This document shows positions 35,435 to 43,221 of a DNA stretch of 64,000 bases, piece by piece. The notes under the pieces are model-generated. The model was not told where the DNA came from. It worked only from the letters and a program-made list of their open reading frames with translations, and ran no database searches. The stretch is from the NCBI RefSeq assembly GCF_001519065.1, contig NZ_KQ954251.1, forward strand, positions 310,001 through 374,000, written 5' to 3'. This DNA comes from Novosphingobium sp. FSW06-99. GTDB lineage: Bacteria; Pseudomonadota; Alphaproteobacteria; Sphingomonadales; Sphingomonadaceae. The stretch's first letter is position 1, and each line of letters begins with the position of its first letter. A program made the position numbers and the translations under genes.

Positions 35435-36230
35435 TCAACAGCTCTCCCCGCCGTGTGTCGCCAGCAGACAGCGTGCCGATCGACCAAGTCGTTTCGACCG
35501 CGCGCACTTCGAAGGCGGCGAAAATGGCGCGGATCGACGGGTGGTCATTGATCGAGAGAATGAATTTGGCCCGGCCGCCGGCGAGCTGGTCGGCCAGGCG
35601 TTCGAAATCGGCGCGCGCAAAAACACCGAGCCCATAATCGGTTTCGCAGCCGAAATAGGGCGGGTCGAGATAGACCAGCATCCCCGGCCGATCATAACGC
35701 GCCATAAAAGCGTCGAACGGAAGCTGCTCGATCGTCACGCCGGATAGCCGGTCGTGAATATCGGCGAGCATCGGTTCCAGCTTTGAGATATTGAACCGCG
35801 CTCCGGCGTTCGAGTTGACCCCGAATGTGCGGCCCTGCACCTTTCCGCCGAATGCCAGGCGCTGGAGATACACAAAGCGCGCTGCACGCTGCAGGTCTGT
35901 CAGCCGATCGGGTGGCAGTGCATTGAGCCGGTCGAATTCCGCCCGGCTCGCCACGCGAAACCGCAGCATGTCGATAAAATAGGGGTAATGCTCCTGCGGC
36001 ACGCGAAAAAACGTCGCCACATCGCCCGAAATGTCATTGATCACCTCGGTGCGCGGCCTGGTCGACCGGCGCAGGAAGATGCCGCCCATGCCGACGAACG
36101 GCTCGGCACAGCCATCGTGCGGCGTGCCATCGATCAGCGCGCAGATGCGGCGCGCCAGATTGCGCTTTCCGCCCTGATATCCGGCGGCGGGATTGACGGG
36201 TTTTACGAAGGATAGGGTTTGCGGTTCCAT
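35400..36230 (-). CDS. D12-class DNA adenine N6-methyltransferase (Dam-like)
   Basis: 276-aa adenine methylase. SAM-binding motif I region GYQGGKRNLA plus AEPFVGMGGIFL, and catalytic motif IV DPPYFGC. No restriction endonuclease gene is adjacent, so it is a solitary phage methylase, perhaps protecting phage DNA from host restriction or marking transcription sites. The start ATG 36230 (MEPQTLSFVKP) is chosen from the family N-terminus; the frame upstream is open but without ribosome-binding site. Confidence 0.88.
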   Translation of the reverse strand: MEPQTLSFVKPVNPAAGYQGGKRNLARRICALIDGTPHDGCAEPFVGMGGIFLRRSTRPRTEVINDISGDVATFFRVPQEHYPYFIDMLRFRVASRAEFDRLNALPPDRLTDLQRAARFVYLQRLAFGGKVQGRTFGVNSNAGARFNISKLEPMLADIHDRLSGVTIEQLPFDAFMARYDRPGMLVYLDPPYFGCETDYGLGVFARADFERLADQLAGGRAKFILSINDHPSIRAIFAAFEVRAVETTWSIGTLSAGDTRRGELLISNFPLPGRAA

Positions 36231-36347
36231 CAGGGTTTGTCGTCCACGAAAACCCCGGCCCATTGCATGGGTGCGGGGCGGCCAGTTTGGCCTGCTGGTC
36301 GTGGCGAGGTATGCCCTCGTCGGCTTTCCGGGTTGCCGCCCGGGCAC

Positions 36348-36365
36348 CCCCGCCTCGCGGCGGGG
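36348..36365. terminator. GC-rich hairpin between the second integrase and methylase genes
   Basis: Stem CCCCGCC/GGCGGGG with loop TCGC, inside the 148-bp gap 36231-36378. There is no T-run on the minus-strand exit side. It may slow or end transcription from the second integrase gene. Nothing else recognisable lies in this gap. Confidence 0.35.
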
Positions 36366-36378
36366 AAATTGGGGAAAA

Positions 36379-37578
36379 TTATTCCTTGGAATATTCCCCG
36401 GTGAGCAATTCGCCCCACCGGTCGAACAGCGCGCGACGCTGGCCGAGCAGCTGCGCACGGTTATAGGCGCCTTCGACTTTGCCCTTCCCCGCATGTGCCA
36501 GCGCCAGGTCGATCGCGTCGCGGTGTTCGGGCATCAACTCGTTCATGATTGTGCTGAACGAGGCGCGCCAGCCATGCGGCACATGGCGGCCGGCGAAGCC
36601 TGCGCGGAGATAGAGATTGCCGATCGCGCGTTCGCCCATCGGGCCGGAACCGCCCGCGCCGGGAAAGACCAGGGCGCACCGCGCGCCGCGCTCGAGCGCT
36701 TCGACCCGGTCAAGCACCGCGATCGCCGCGGCCGACAGCGGCACCAGGTGCGCAAAGCGCGCGTCCTGCTTCTTGGACCGGGCGAGCTTCATGCGATCGG
36801 GCGGCACACGCCAGACCGGGCGGCTGTCGATCAGCTCGATTTCCTCCCAGCGCATGCCGCGCACGGCATCGAGGCGCACGGCCGTCAGCGCGAGGAACCG
36901 GGATGCTAGCGCCACCATATTGTTGGGCCCGGCGATATGATCGCACGCGGTCAGCAGATCGCGGCATGACTCAATCTCAGTCAGCGCCGGGTGCGGCTGC
37001 GTGAGTTTTGGGGGGAGCATGGCCCGTGCGGTGGTAGCGGCCGGGTTCGTGGTGCACCAGCCTTCGGACATCGCATAGCCGAAAATCGCGCCGATCCGCT
37101 GGCGGATGCGCCGCGCGGTTTCGCACTGCCCGCGCGCCTCAACCGCGCGCACGGCCGACAGCACATCGGGCGGCGTGATCGCCGCGATCGGCATGGCGCC
37201 GATCGCGGGAAAGACATCGCGCGCCAGGCTGGCCAGTACGTCGGCCGCGTGCGTGGTCGACCAACCGGGCGCGCGCAGCGCATGCCAGGCGCATGCCGTT
37301 GCATAAAACGTGCGGTCTGTTGCATAAACGGGCGCGGCAGGATCCCTGCCCTCGCGTAGCGCGGCCTTTGCCGTCTCGCGCATGGCGCGCGCCTCGGGCA
37401 GCGAGATTTCCGGAAACCGGCCAAACGTCAGCAGCTTTTCCCGGCCACCATGGCGATATTTCAGCCGCCACGATCTGCACCCGGTCGGTGCGACATGCAG
37501 ATGCAGGCCGCCGGCGTCGAACAGTTTGTACGCGCGCGCCTGCGGCGTCGCGGCTTTCACCGCGCCGATTGTCAGCAT
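36379..37578 (-). CDS. Tyrosine integrase, P4/DUF4102 type (second)
   Basis: 399 aa, clearly related in layout to the integrase 3 kb to the left but divergent in sequence. DUF4102 part (AYKLFDAGGLHLHVAPTGCR, SWRLKYRHGG), catalytic Arg in LTAVRLDAV, HGWR, LALAHAG and tyrosine in GAYNRAQ. ATG 37578 (MLTIGAVKAA) fits the family start. It lies on the strand opposite to the first integrase. It may belong to a second element nested in the prophage, or serve another att reaction. Confidence 0.88.
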   Translation of the reverse strand: MLTIGAVKAATPQARAYKLFDAGGLHLHVAPTGCRSWRLKYRHGGREKLLTFGRFPEISLPEARAMRETAKAALREGRDPAAPVYATDRTFYATACAWHALRAPGWSTTHAADVLASLARDVFPAIGAMPIAAITPPDVLSAVRAVEARGQCETARRIRQRIGAIFGYAMSEGWCTTNPAATTARAMLPPKLTQPHPALTEIESCRDLLTACDHIAGPNNMVALASRFLALTAVRLDAVRGMRWEEIELIDSRPVWRVPPDRMKLARSKKQDARFAHLVPLSAAAIAVLDRVEALERGARCALVFPGAGGSGPMGERAIGNLYLRAGFAGRHVPHGWRASFSTIMNELMPEHRDAIDLALAHAGKGKVEGAYNRAQLLGQRRALFDRWGELLTGEYSKE

Positions 37579-37590
37579 ATAGTGGATCCA

Positions 37591-37851
37591 ATGAAAGAGC
37601 CCGAGGCGATAGAAATTCAGCCGCTGCGGCTGACAGTGAGCGGCGATGGCTATATCGTCACGCACGGCGAATTTCTGGTGGGGTTGATTACGCCGATCTC
37701 AGGCCGCTCTGGAAAGTGGCTCTATTCAATCGACCGCATAGACCTTGGATACGGAACAAAACGGCGCGGAATCGTGAGCAGCAAAGCGGCGGCAAAACGC
37801 GCCTTTCAACGGACATGGACCCGGTTCGTCGGTCAATTGCGCGGCGGATAA
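37591..37851 (+). CDS. Hypothetical protein, 86 aa
   Basis: Basic small protein (VSGDGYIVTHGEFLVGLI, GKWLYSIDRID, then KAAAKRAFQRTW). No known family. It starts only 12 bp from the divergent integrase start, so one of the two promoters must lie inside the other gene. The integrase's partner directionality factor would be expected hereabouts, but its sequence does not show a MerR/Xis fold. Confidence 0.6.
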   Translation: MKEPEAIEIQPLRLTVSGDGYIVTHGEFLVGLITPISGRSGKWLYSIDRIDLGYGTKRRGIVSSKAAAKRAFQRTWTRFVGQLRGG

Positions 37852-37918
37852 TCCCTCCGCCGCGCGATGCGGTCGAAATCGCAGAATTCAGCGAAAAATC
37901 GCGCGCGGCCGCGCGAAC

Positions 37919-37942
37919 GATACCCCCATCGATACCCCCAAT
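37919..37942. repeat. Tandem GATACCCCCA repeats
   Basis: Two head-to-tail copies, GATACCCCCATC then GATACCCCCA. On the minus strand they read TGGGGGTATC twice, the same style as the G-rich boxes before the first integrase and in the same orientation relative to the second integrase. They lie in the 275-bp gap 37852-38126 upstream of higB. Confidence 0.4.
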
Positions 37943-38045
37943 TTGAGCGGCCCTTTTCGCGCCATCACCACTGCTTTTGAGCCATGAGACGGTCTGTGCG
38001 CACTATGGTGTTGCGTCGTCCGGTCCGCTGGCCAATCGCAAAAAG

Positions 38046-38062
38046 TATCCTGATGGGATACA
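38046..38062. promoter_or_regulatory. Palindrome GTATCC-TGATG-GGATAC upstream of higB
   Basis: Perfect 6-bp arms around 5 nt, 65 bp upstream of the higB start. It shares its half-site with the palindromes at 38091 and 38507, as expected for HigA/HigBA operators. Confidence 0.6.
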
Positions 38063-38090
38063 TTTATCTTGACCCCCTCGCCTGAAATGT

Positions 38091-38110
38091 GTATCCCAAC
38101 AGGGTACACA
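38091..38110. promoter_or_regulatory. Second operator-like palindrome at the higB leader
   Basis: TGTATCCC-AACA-GGGTACAC, an imperfect version of the GTATCC palindrome, ending just before the AAGGAGG ribosome-binding region of higB. Confidence 0.5.
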
Positions 38111-38126
38111 GCGAAGGAGGCAGTTT

Positions 38127-38426
38127 ATGAAAATCATTACGATCCGGGACAAGCGGTTGAAGGCCTTGGTTGAAAATCCGGGCCTGACCGCCGTGAAGGG
38201 TCTCGATCCGTTTGAGACGCGCCGCATTATCGAAATGCTGGCGGCTATCCGGGTCATGAATCATCCGCTTGACCTGCTCGCCTTTCCGAAATGGAAGGCC
38301 CACGAATTGAAGCCCGGCCAGCCCGGCAAATGGGCCCTGACTGTCACCGGCAATTATCGGCTGACCTTCCGCGTTGATATCGCGAGGCAGGAAGTCACGG
38401 TCCTTGATTATGAGGATTACCACTAA
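38127..38426 (+). CDS. higB: HigB-type toxin (RelE/ParE superfamily)
   Basis: 99-aa ribosome-dependent mRNA interferase of the HigB type. Family features are LRDKRLKALVENP-like start (IRDKRLKALVE), IIEMLAAIRVMNHPLDL, HELKPGQPGKWALTVTGNYRLTFRV and VLDYEDYH at the end. GAAGGAGG lies 10 bp before the ATG. Toxin-first order is typical of hig modules. The gap to the antitoxin gene (122 bp) is unusually long and holds a hairpin plus an operator. Confidence 0.9.
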   Translation: MKIITIRDKRLKALVENPGLTAVKGLDPFETRRIIEMLAAIRVMNHPLDLLAFPKWKAHELKPGQPGKWALTVTGNYRLTFRVDIARQEVTVLDYEDYH

Positions 38427-38433
38427 TCGAGCC

Positions 38434-38453
38434 GGGCGGGGAATTCCCCGCCC
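38434..38453 (+). terminator. Hairpin between higB and higA
   Basis: Perfect stem GGGCGGGG/CCCCGCCC with loop AATT, 8 bp after the higB stop. There is no T-run, so termination may be partial. Confidence 0.5.
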
Positions 38454-38506
38454 ACCGCTCCCGCTCTGTGTAAAATGTATCCCAGCGCGAAACAAAATCC
38501 TTGCGC

Positions 38507-38527
38507 ATGTATCCTGTGATGATACAT
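38507..38527. promoter_or_regulatory. Operator-like palindrome upstream of higA
   Basis: ATGTATC-CTGTGAT-GATACAT, perfect 7-bp arms, 21 bp before the higA start and directly after a possible -35 (TTGCGC). It suggests a separate, autoregulated promoter for the antitoxin. Confidence 0.6.
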
Positions 38528-38548
38528 ATGGCAGGGTGAAGGAGTGAC

Positions 38549-38920
38549 ATGATGTCTCAGCGCGAAACGGAAAATTTCAAGATCACCGACCCGCAGGAAA
38601 TGAAGGTGGGGCCGCTGCCTCCGCTCCACATCCATCCCGGCGTGTTCATCCGCGATACGCTGCTACCGCAATATGGGCTCAAGATCGCCCCGCTTGCGCG
38701 CCTGATCGGCGTGGCTCGTCCCAATCTGCATCACGTGCTGCAGGGCGAGCGCGATGTCAGCCGCGAGCTGGCTTATCGCCTGGGCGCACTGATGAACGAC
38801 CATGTGGCCGACTTTCTGATTTCATACCAGGTAGAGTGGGACAAACAGCAAGAGGCCGCGCGCCGCGAAGAGTTGAAAACGCAGATTGCGCGGTTGCCCG
38901 TTCCGGCAGACGCGCAATGA
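38549..38920 (+). CDS. higA: HigA-type antitoxin (XRE family)
   Basis: 123 aa, about 25 residues longer at the N-terminus than minimal HigA. The HigA signature PPLHIHPGVFIRDTLLPQYG is followed by a helix-turn-helix (KIAPLARLIGVARPNLHHVL, QGERDVSRELAYRLGALM) that should bind the GTATCC palindromes. GAAGGAG precedes the ATG. It overlaps the next gene as ATGA. Confidence 0.9.
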   Translation: MMSQRETENFKITDPQEMKVGPLPPLHIHPGVFIRDTLLPQYGLKIAPLARLIGVARPNLHHVLQGERDVSRELAYRLGALMNDHVADFLISYQVEWDKQQEAARREELKTQIARLPVPADAQ

Positions 38921-39120
38921 TGGACTCCTCTGAACTGCACGAGCGCCTCGATGCGCTGTATCACCGTCTGCGCGACTTCCCCGAGGGCGCGCGGTGCGAG
39001 CATGGGGTGCACCTGAAGCCCGACGCCTATGTGGCGTTCCTGGAACTGCGCAAGCTGACCGAGAACGAGTTGTTGCCCGCGCTGGCCCAGAACGCAAAAA
39101 GGGGATGGCCGCTGGGCTGA
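38917..39120 (+). CDS. Hypothetical protein coupled to higA, 67 aa
   Basis: Start overlaps the higA stop as ATGA, so it is translated from the same message. Soluble and charged (ELHERLDALYHRLRDFPEG, FLELRKLTENELLPAL). No family is recognised; a third component of the module is possible but unsupported. It converges on the Rz1-like gene, 15 bp apart. Confidence 0.6.
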   Translation: MMDSSELHERLDALYHRLRDFPEGARCEHGVHLKPDAYVAFLELRKLTENELLPALAQNAKRGWPLG

Positions 39121-39135
39121 CCCCTTCCAACTTTA

Positions 39136-39441
39136 TCAATTTGTCTGAGCTGCAGGCTGAGCCGGCGTTACCGTGCATGGGCTGATCAATGCCATGAGCT
39201 GGTCGACCGCAGATCGTAGCGCCAGGTCGGCCTGCGCCAGCACACTGACATCGTGCTCGGCATCGCCGTTGACTTGCGCCGGCGGCACGGCGGCGGGCAC
39301 TTTGGCCGGATCGACGCAGCGGGTGGCGACGGGGACTTGCACCGTTACCACTTTGTCATCGATTGCGGGCGGCGGCGCGCTGGCGCAGGCAGCCAGGGCG
39401 AGGCAGGCGACAACTATTGCCATTTTTGCACAGGTTCGCAT
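39136..39441 (-). CDS. Rz1-like outer-membrane lipoprotein (o-spanin)
   Basis: 101 aa with a lipoprotein signal peptide: VACLALAACAS puts the lipobox Cys at residue 19. The mature part is Pro/Ala-rich, as in Rz1 proteins. Its start overlaps the stop of the upstream Rz-like gene (TGATG), the usual spanin pairing. It would fuse inner and outer membranes at the end of lysis. Confidence 0.72.
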   Translation of the reverse strand: MRTCAKMAIVVACLALAACASAPPPAIDDKVVTVQVPVATRCVDPAKVPAAVPPAQVNGDAEHDVSVLAQADLALRSAVDQLMALISPCTVTPAQPAAQTN

Positions 39442-39905
39442 CACAGATCCTTTTTCGCGGCGATGACATCAGCAGGCGTCGGGCAGCCGGGTTTGCCGTT
39501 GGCCGCCGGCGGAATGACGATCGCCTGTGCTTCGGCCGCGCGCTGGGCCGATCGCGCCAGGGCGGCGGCATCGGCCTGGTTGCCCTGTGTCACGTCTGTG
39601 GTGCTGTCTTTGCCCAGTTGCGCCACGGCGGCGTTCTGCGCGTCCAGAGCCGCTTGCAGGCGCGCATTGCTGGCCTGTTCGACCGTCAGCGCCTTTTCGG
39701 CCTGCGCCTCGTCGGCGCGGGCCTTGGTGGCCGTTGCAGCCTCGTGGTGAGCATACCAGCCCAGCACAGCGCAGATCAGCACCAGCGCGGCGACGGCGGC
39801 GGCCAGCGGGTTCTTGGCGGCCCATGCCCATGCATCGGTGAACCAGGCGCCGATCGAGGACAGGATAGACCAGCCTTTGAACAGGCTGAGGATCGCGGTG
39901 AGCAT
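39441..39905 (-). CDS. Rz-like inner-membrane spanin
   Basis: 154 aa. One membrane helix (about residues 33-52, AAAVAALVLICAVLGWYA) then a long coiled coil rich in Ala, Gln and Glu (KARADEAQAEKALTVEQA), ending GCPTPADVIAAKKDL: the i-spanin layout. ATG 39905 is used rather than GTG 39911 because AGGAGG is correctly spaced. Confidence 0.7.
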   Translation of the reverse strand: MLTAILSLFKGWSILSSIGAWFTDAWAWAAKNPLAAAVAALVLICAVLGWYAHHEAATATKARADEAQAEKALTVEQASNARLQAALDAQNAAVAQLGKDSTTDVTQGNQADAAALARSAQRAAEAQAIVIPPAANGKPGCPTPADVIAAKKDL

Positions 39906-39956
39906 CGTCACCTCCTGTGGATGGCGCGCGCCAGCGAGGCCAGCGCGCGCAGGGTG

Positions 39957-40124
39957 TTACAGCGCGTGGCCGAGCACGATCGAGCCGAGCACGATCAGCG
40001 CGATCACGACATCGCCGACGCGGTTGGCGACGAGGGCCTTGATGTCGGTGGTGGCCAATTTCAGTTCGCCGACGCCATAAGCGAGATCAGCCTTGGCGGC
40101 GGTTTCGAGGGTTTCGATAGTCAT
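39957..40124 (-). CDS. Small single-helix membrane protein, 55 aa
   Basis: The N-terminal half is amphipathic (TLETAAKADLAYGVGELKLA). The C-terminal half is a hydrophobic helix (VGDVVIALIVLGSIVLGHAL). It is too small to stand out by length but has an AGGAA sequence before the ATG and sits between the Rz-like and HNH genes. A holin, antiholin or pinholin role is possible from size and place. Confidence 0.55.
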   Translation of the reverse strand: MTIETLETAAKADLAYGVGELKLATTDIKALVANRVGDVVIALIVLGSIVLGHAL

Positions 40125-40126
40125 GG

Positions 40127-40591
40127 TCAGGATTCCTTTGCGTGAGCGGGTTTCAGCACGATCGCGCCATCACGCTTGACGAGGTCGGCGAACCAGAAAG
40201 GCACGGGCACCTGGTGGATGCCCAGGCCGGCGCCGCGATGGCAGGCGACGCACAACACCATCAGGTTGCGCAGGTCGTCGGGGGTGGCGACGGGCTTCTC
40301 ACCCAGCAGTGCGGCGTCACCATAGATGTCGAAATGGTGCATTAGGCCGAGCACTTTGGCCGGATCGGCGTTGTTCCACTCGCTCCATTCGATGATGAAA
40401 TGGTGCACCTCGAGGTGCTCTTTGCCGCCGCACTTGAAGCATGGCGTCTTGCGCTTTTTGACCAGCAAGGACTTGTTGTGGTCGAATTCCGCGGTGCTCG
40501 CCGTGGCGCGCGCCAGGTGCTCGGGATATTCGACATCGACGCGCAGGGATTCGAGTTCCTCGTGCGCCGGCGTGTGCGGGGTGTCAGCCAT
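40127..40591 (-). CDS. HNH-type zinc-finger protein
   Basis: 154 aa with a treble-clef/HNH layout: CFKCGG, EVHHFIIEWSEWNN, and CVACHRG near the C-terminus, so two Cys pairs and the His-His pair are present. It could be a nuclease or a structural zinc fold. HNH proteins normally sit by terminase genes; here it lies between the secreted-protein genes and the spanins. ATG 40591 is preferred to TTG 40606. Confidence 0.7.
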   Translation of the reverse strand: MADTPHTPAHEELESLRVDVEYPEHLARATASTAEFDHNKSLLVKKRKTPCFKCGGKEHLEVHHFIIEWSEWNNADPAKVLGLMHHFDIYGDAALLGEKPVATPDDLRNLMVLCVACHRGAGLGIHQVPVPFWFADLVKRDGAIVLKPAHAKES

Positions 40592-40602
40592 GGAAATGTG
40601 CC

Positions 40603-43221
40603 TCAATTATGCCCGTAGCAGGCCTGAGCCTGGCCGCTGCTATTGATCAGTGTGATGTCGCCGGTGAAGCTGGTCGGCACACCGGTATATCCTGGCGCCA
40701 GGTTCACTGTGACCGTTGCGCCCGACACGCTGGCGGCGGTGAGCGTACCAGCCAGATAGTTGGTGCCGGTATTCACGGTGCCGTTGCGGATGAAAAATTG
40801 CTGCCCGGCGGAGAACGTGGCGTTCGAGGCGAGCGTGATGGTCAGCACGCCGTTGGCAGGGTTATAGACCAGCCCGTTTTCGCCCTGGGTGTTGGTGCCC
40901 GCACCCGAAACGTAGGGGATGATGGCATAGCTATCCATCGTGTTGGCATAAGGGTCGGACGGGTTCAGCAGGTTGACGTTGCCGCTGAGCGTCGGCCCGC
41001 TGCCGGAATCGAGCGTGTAGCCGATCCAGCAATAGTATTGCCCGGTCGGATCGAAATAGTTGTTGTTCAGCGTGAAGCCGGCCAGCTTTGTCGCCTGAAA
41101 CGACACGCCATAGGAATTCTGCAAATGGCGCGCGTTGTTCTGCAGATCGGATATCAGCACATTGTGATCGATCGACCCGGTGAGTGTTGCGAGCGGCACG
41201 CCCATCAGATTGCTGTTGGTCTGCGGCCACAGGATCGCCGTGCCGCCATAGCCCCAGGCCGAAGGGGTTTGGAGATAGGTGTTGTAGCTGACCACATAAG
41301 TCGTGGTGCCGCCCGCAATGCCGGGGGTGTAATAGGGCGCCGTCATCGGCGTGGGGCCGATATTTCCCAGCGATTGGTTGAGCGTCCACGTGCTGCCCGA
41401 CCCGCCCGTGATATAAGTTGGCGCGGGAATCGCGTCATAGGTGTTGATCGTGCCGGGCCCGATGGTGCCGAGCGCCTGGCTGAGCGTCCAGGTCGATCCG
41501 CTGCCCGACACGATGGTCACAGCGGCCGGAATGCTGAGGCCTGAACCTGACGCTGCAGCGATGATCTGACCCGCTGCGAGGGTGCCCGACGTGACGCTGT
41601 TGACGGTGAGTGTGGTGCCGCTGATCGTGCCGTTGATCACGCCATCTGCGGCGCCGTTGGCGGTGACATATTGCCCGGCCGTCAGTGTGCCCGACAGGCC
41701 CGACACGGTGAGCGTGTTGCCGCTGATCGTGCCGGTGAACGTGGCGCCATTGGTCGTGGCTGCGGTGTTCCAGAGTTCGCCATGGCCGAAATTGCTGTAG
41801 ACCCAGCCATAGTTGCCCGATCCACTATAGGTCCAGTCGGCCGCATTGGCGACGCTCTGAAACGTCAGGTGCGTGGCGTCGGTGGCCTGAAAGGTGAACG
41901 TGCCACCCCAATAATCACCCGCTGCGCCGTTGCCGGACAGCACCAGGCTGTAATAGCTGCCCACCGGGATGCCATGAGGCGCAACGGTCGTGACGACTTC
42001 TTGCGCGGGGGTGGATGGCGAAGCGGTGGAGCAATTGGCCGAACAAACGATGCTGCTGAACAGGACGCCGGGCTCCTGTTTGTAGAGCATGCCCTCGATA
42101 TAGTTGTTGGCGACGACGATCGTGTGGTTGCCGATATTGACGTTGCCCATATCGAACATGCGGCCGGGCAGGTGCATGAAGGCGTTGAATTCGATCCATG
42201 CCGTACCACCAGAAATGCCGAGCAAATGCCCATTGAACGGCGCGACCCCGACCGTGGCGCCGGTCACCCATCCGGTTATGGACCCCGCTGCATAAGTGGT
42301 GGAATTGAAGCTGGCGCTGCACAGCGCAGTTTCCAGTGCCGTCGCCAGTGCATCGCCGCCGCAGCCATAGATGGTGTTGTTCATGAATGCGAGGCTGTTG
42401 AGCGTGGTCGAGCCATTCGCGAACGCCACCGCATAGACCGCTCCGGCATTTTCCGGGCCTGCCTGGGCCGTGCCAGATCCCTGGTTGATGCCACCCCAGA
42501 TGTTGCAGTTGGGCCCTTCGACAAACAGCGAATTGCGCATGATGACATTGGCGGTGTTCGGGCTGGTGTTCGCCGCGCTGGTGCCCCAGCCTTTGTTCGC
42601 GAAATAGATCGGCAGGCAGCCCCAACCGGTGCTGCTGTTCCACGCGAAATTGTACCCGTCAAAGATGAGCTGGTTCGTCGATCCGGTGCTGTTGCTGCAA
42701 TAAATGCCCGCCCCGCCCAGAGGGAACGGGAACGGCGTGGCCGTGGTGCCCGCTGTCACGCCGCCCGACACGGCTGTGTTCGAGGCATAGAACTGGCAGT
42801 TTTCGCCCTGCTGCTTTGGGTTGATCAGCGGGTCTGTCGCGATTTGCGCCGGGTCTTTGAGATACGAGGGGTGCAGATTGCCAAGCGTAGGCATTTGCCA
42901 GCGCGGCATGCCGACCGCATAGTCGACCCCGGCCACATTCCATGAAGGCCGCGTCGGATAGATCACCGGCTGCACGCTGGTGGTCGGGTTGATCGCAGAA
43001 TACCATGGGTTGGTGCTGGTCGACGAAGGGTAGCTGACGCCCGCCGATCCTTGCGTGGCATAGCCGCGAAAGAACGTCGGTACCTGGACTGCGCCGCCAT
43101 TATAGCAGCCATCATTGTCCGTGGCGGCGTTCGTGCAGGGCGTGCCACCCCACACGATCGGGCGCGCATGCGCAGGCGATGCGATCAACAGCGCGGCCAG
43201 AAAGGCAATTATCAGGCGCAT
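40603..43221 (-). CDS. Secreted right-handed beta-helix-type protein, 872 aa
   Basis: Begins with a clear Sec signal peptide (LIIAFLAALLIASPAHA, cleavage about residue 19). The body is Gly/Ser/Thr/Asn-rich with many short strands, as in pectate-lyase-like or tailspike beta-helices. The C-terminal third has repeated GTISG(N/T)(T/L)LTV and SGSGSTWTL(S/N)Q modules. It could be a surface or exported polysaccharide-active or adhesive protein; no catalytic residues can be named. The start overlaps the upstream gene (TGATG). Signal peptides are unusual for tail proteins. Confidence 0.7.
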   Translation of the reverse strand: MRLIIAFLAALLIASPAHARPIVWGGTPCTNAATDNDGCYNGGAVQVPTFFRGYATQGSAGVSYPSSTSTNPWYSAINPTTSVQPVIYPTRPSWNVAGVDYAVGMPRWQMPTLGNLHPSYLKDPAQIATDPLINPKQQGENCQFYASNTAVSGGVTAGTTATPFPFPLGGAGIYCSNSTGSTNQLIFDGYNFAWNSSTGWGCLPIYFANKGWGTSAANTSPNTANVIMRNSLFVEGPNCNIWGGINQGSGTAQAGPENAGAVYAVAFANGSTTLNSLAFMNNTIYGCGGDALATALETALCSASFNSTTYAAGSITGWVTGATVGVAPFNGHLLGISGGTAWIEFNAFMHLPGRMFDMGNVNIGNHTIVVANNYIEGMLYKQEPGVLFSSIVCSANCSTASPSTPAQEVVTTVAPHGIPVGSYYSLVLSGNGAAGDYWGGTFTFQATDATHLTFQSVANAADWTYSGSGNYGWVYSNFGHGELWNTAATTNGATFTGTISGNTLTVSGLSGTLTAGQYVTANGAADGVINGTISGTTLTVNSVTSGTLAAGQIIAAASGSGLSIPAAVTIVSGSGSTWTLSQALGTIGPGTINTYDAIPAPTYITGGSGSTWTLNQSLGNIGPTPMTAPYYTPGIAGGTTTYVVSYNTYLQTPSAWGYGGTAILWPQTNSNLMGVPLATLTGSIDHNVLISDLQNNARHLQNSYGVSFQATKLAGFTLNNNYFDPTGQYYCWIGYTLDSGSGPTLSGNVNLLNPSDPYANTMDSYAIIPYVSGAGTNTQGENGLVYNPANGVLTITLASNATFSAGQQFFIRNGTVNTGTNYLAGTLTAASVSGATVTVNLAPGYTGVPTSFTGDITLINSSGQAQACYGHN

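Noticed and set aside
37919..37942. GATACCCCCA repeats as further HigA operators
   Set aside because: They are direct, not inverted, and lack the GTATCC symmetric core; integrase arm sites fit better.
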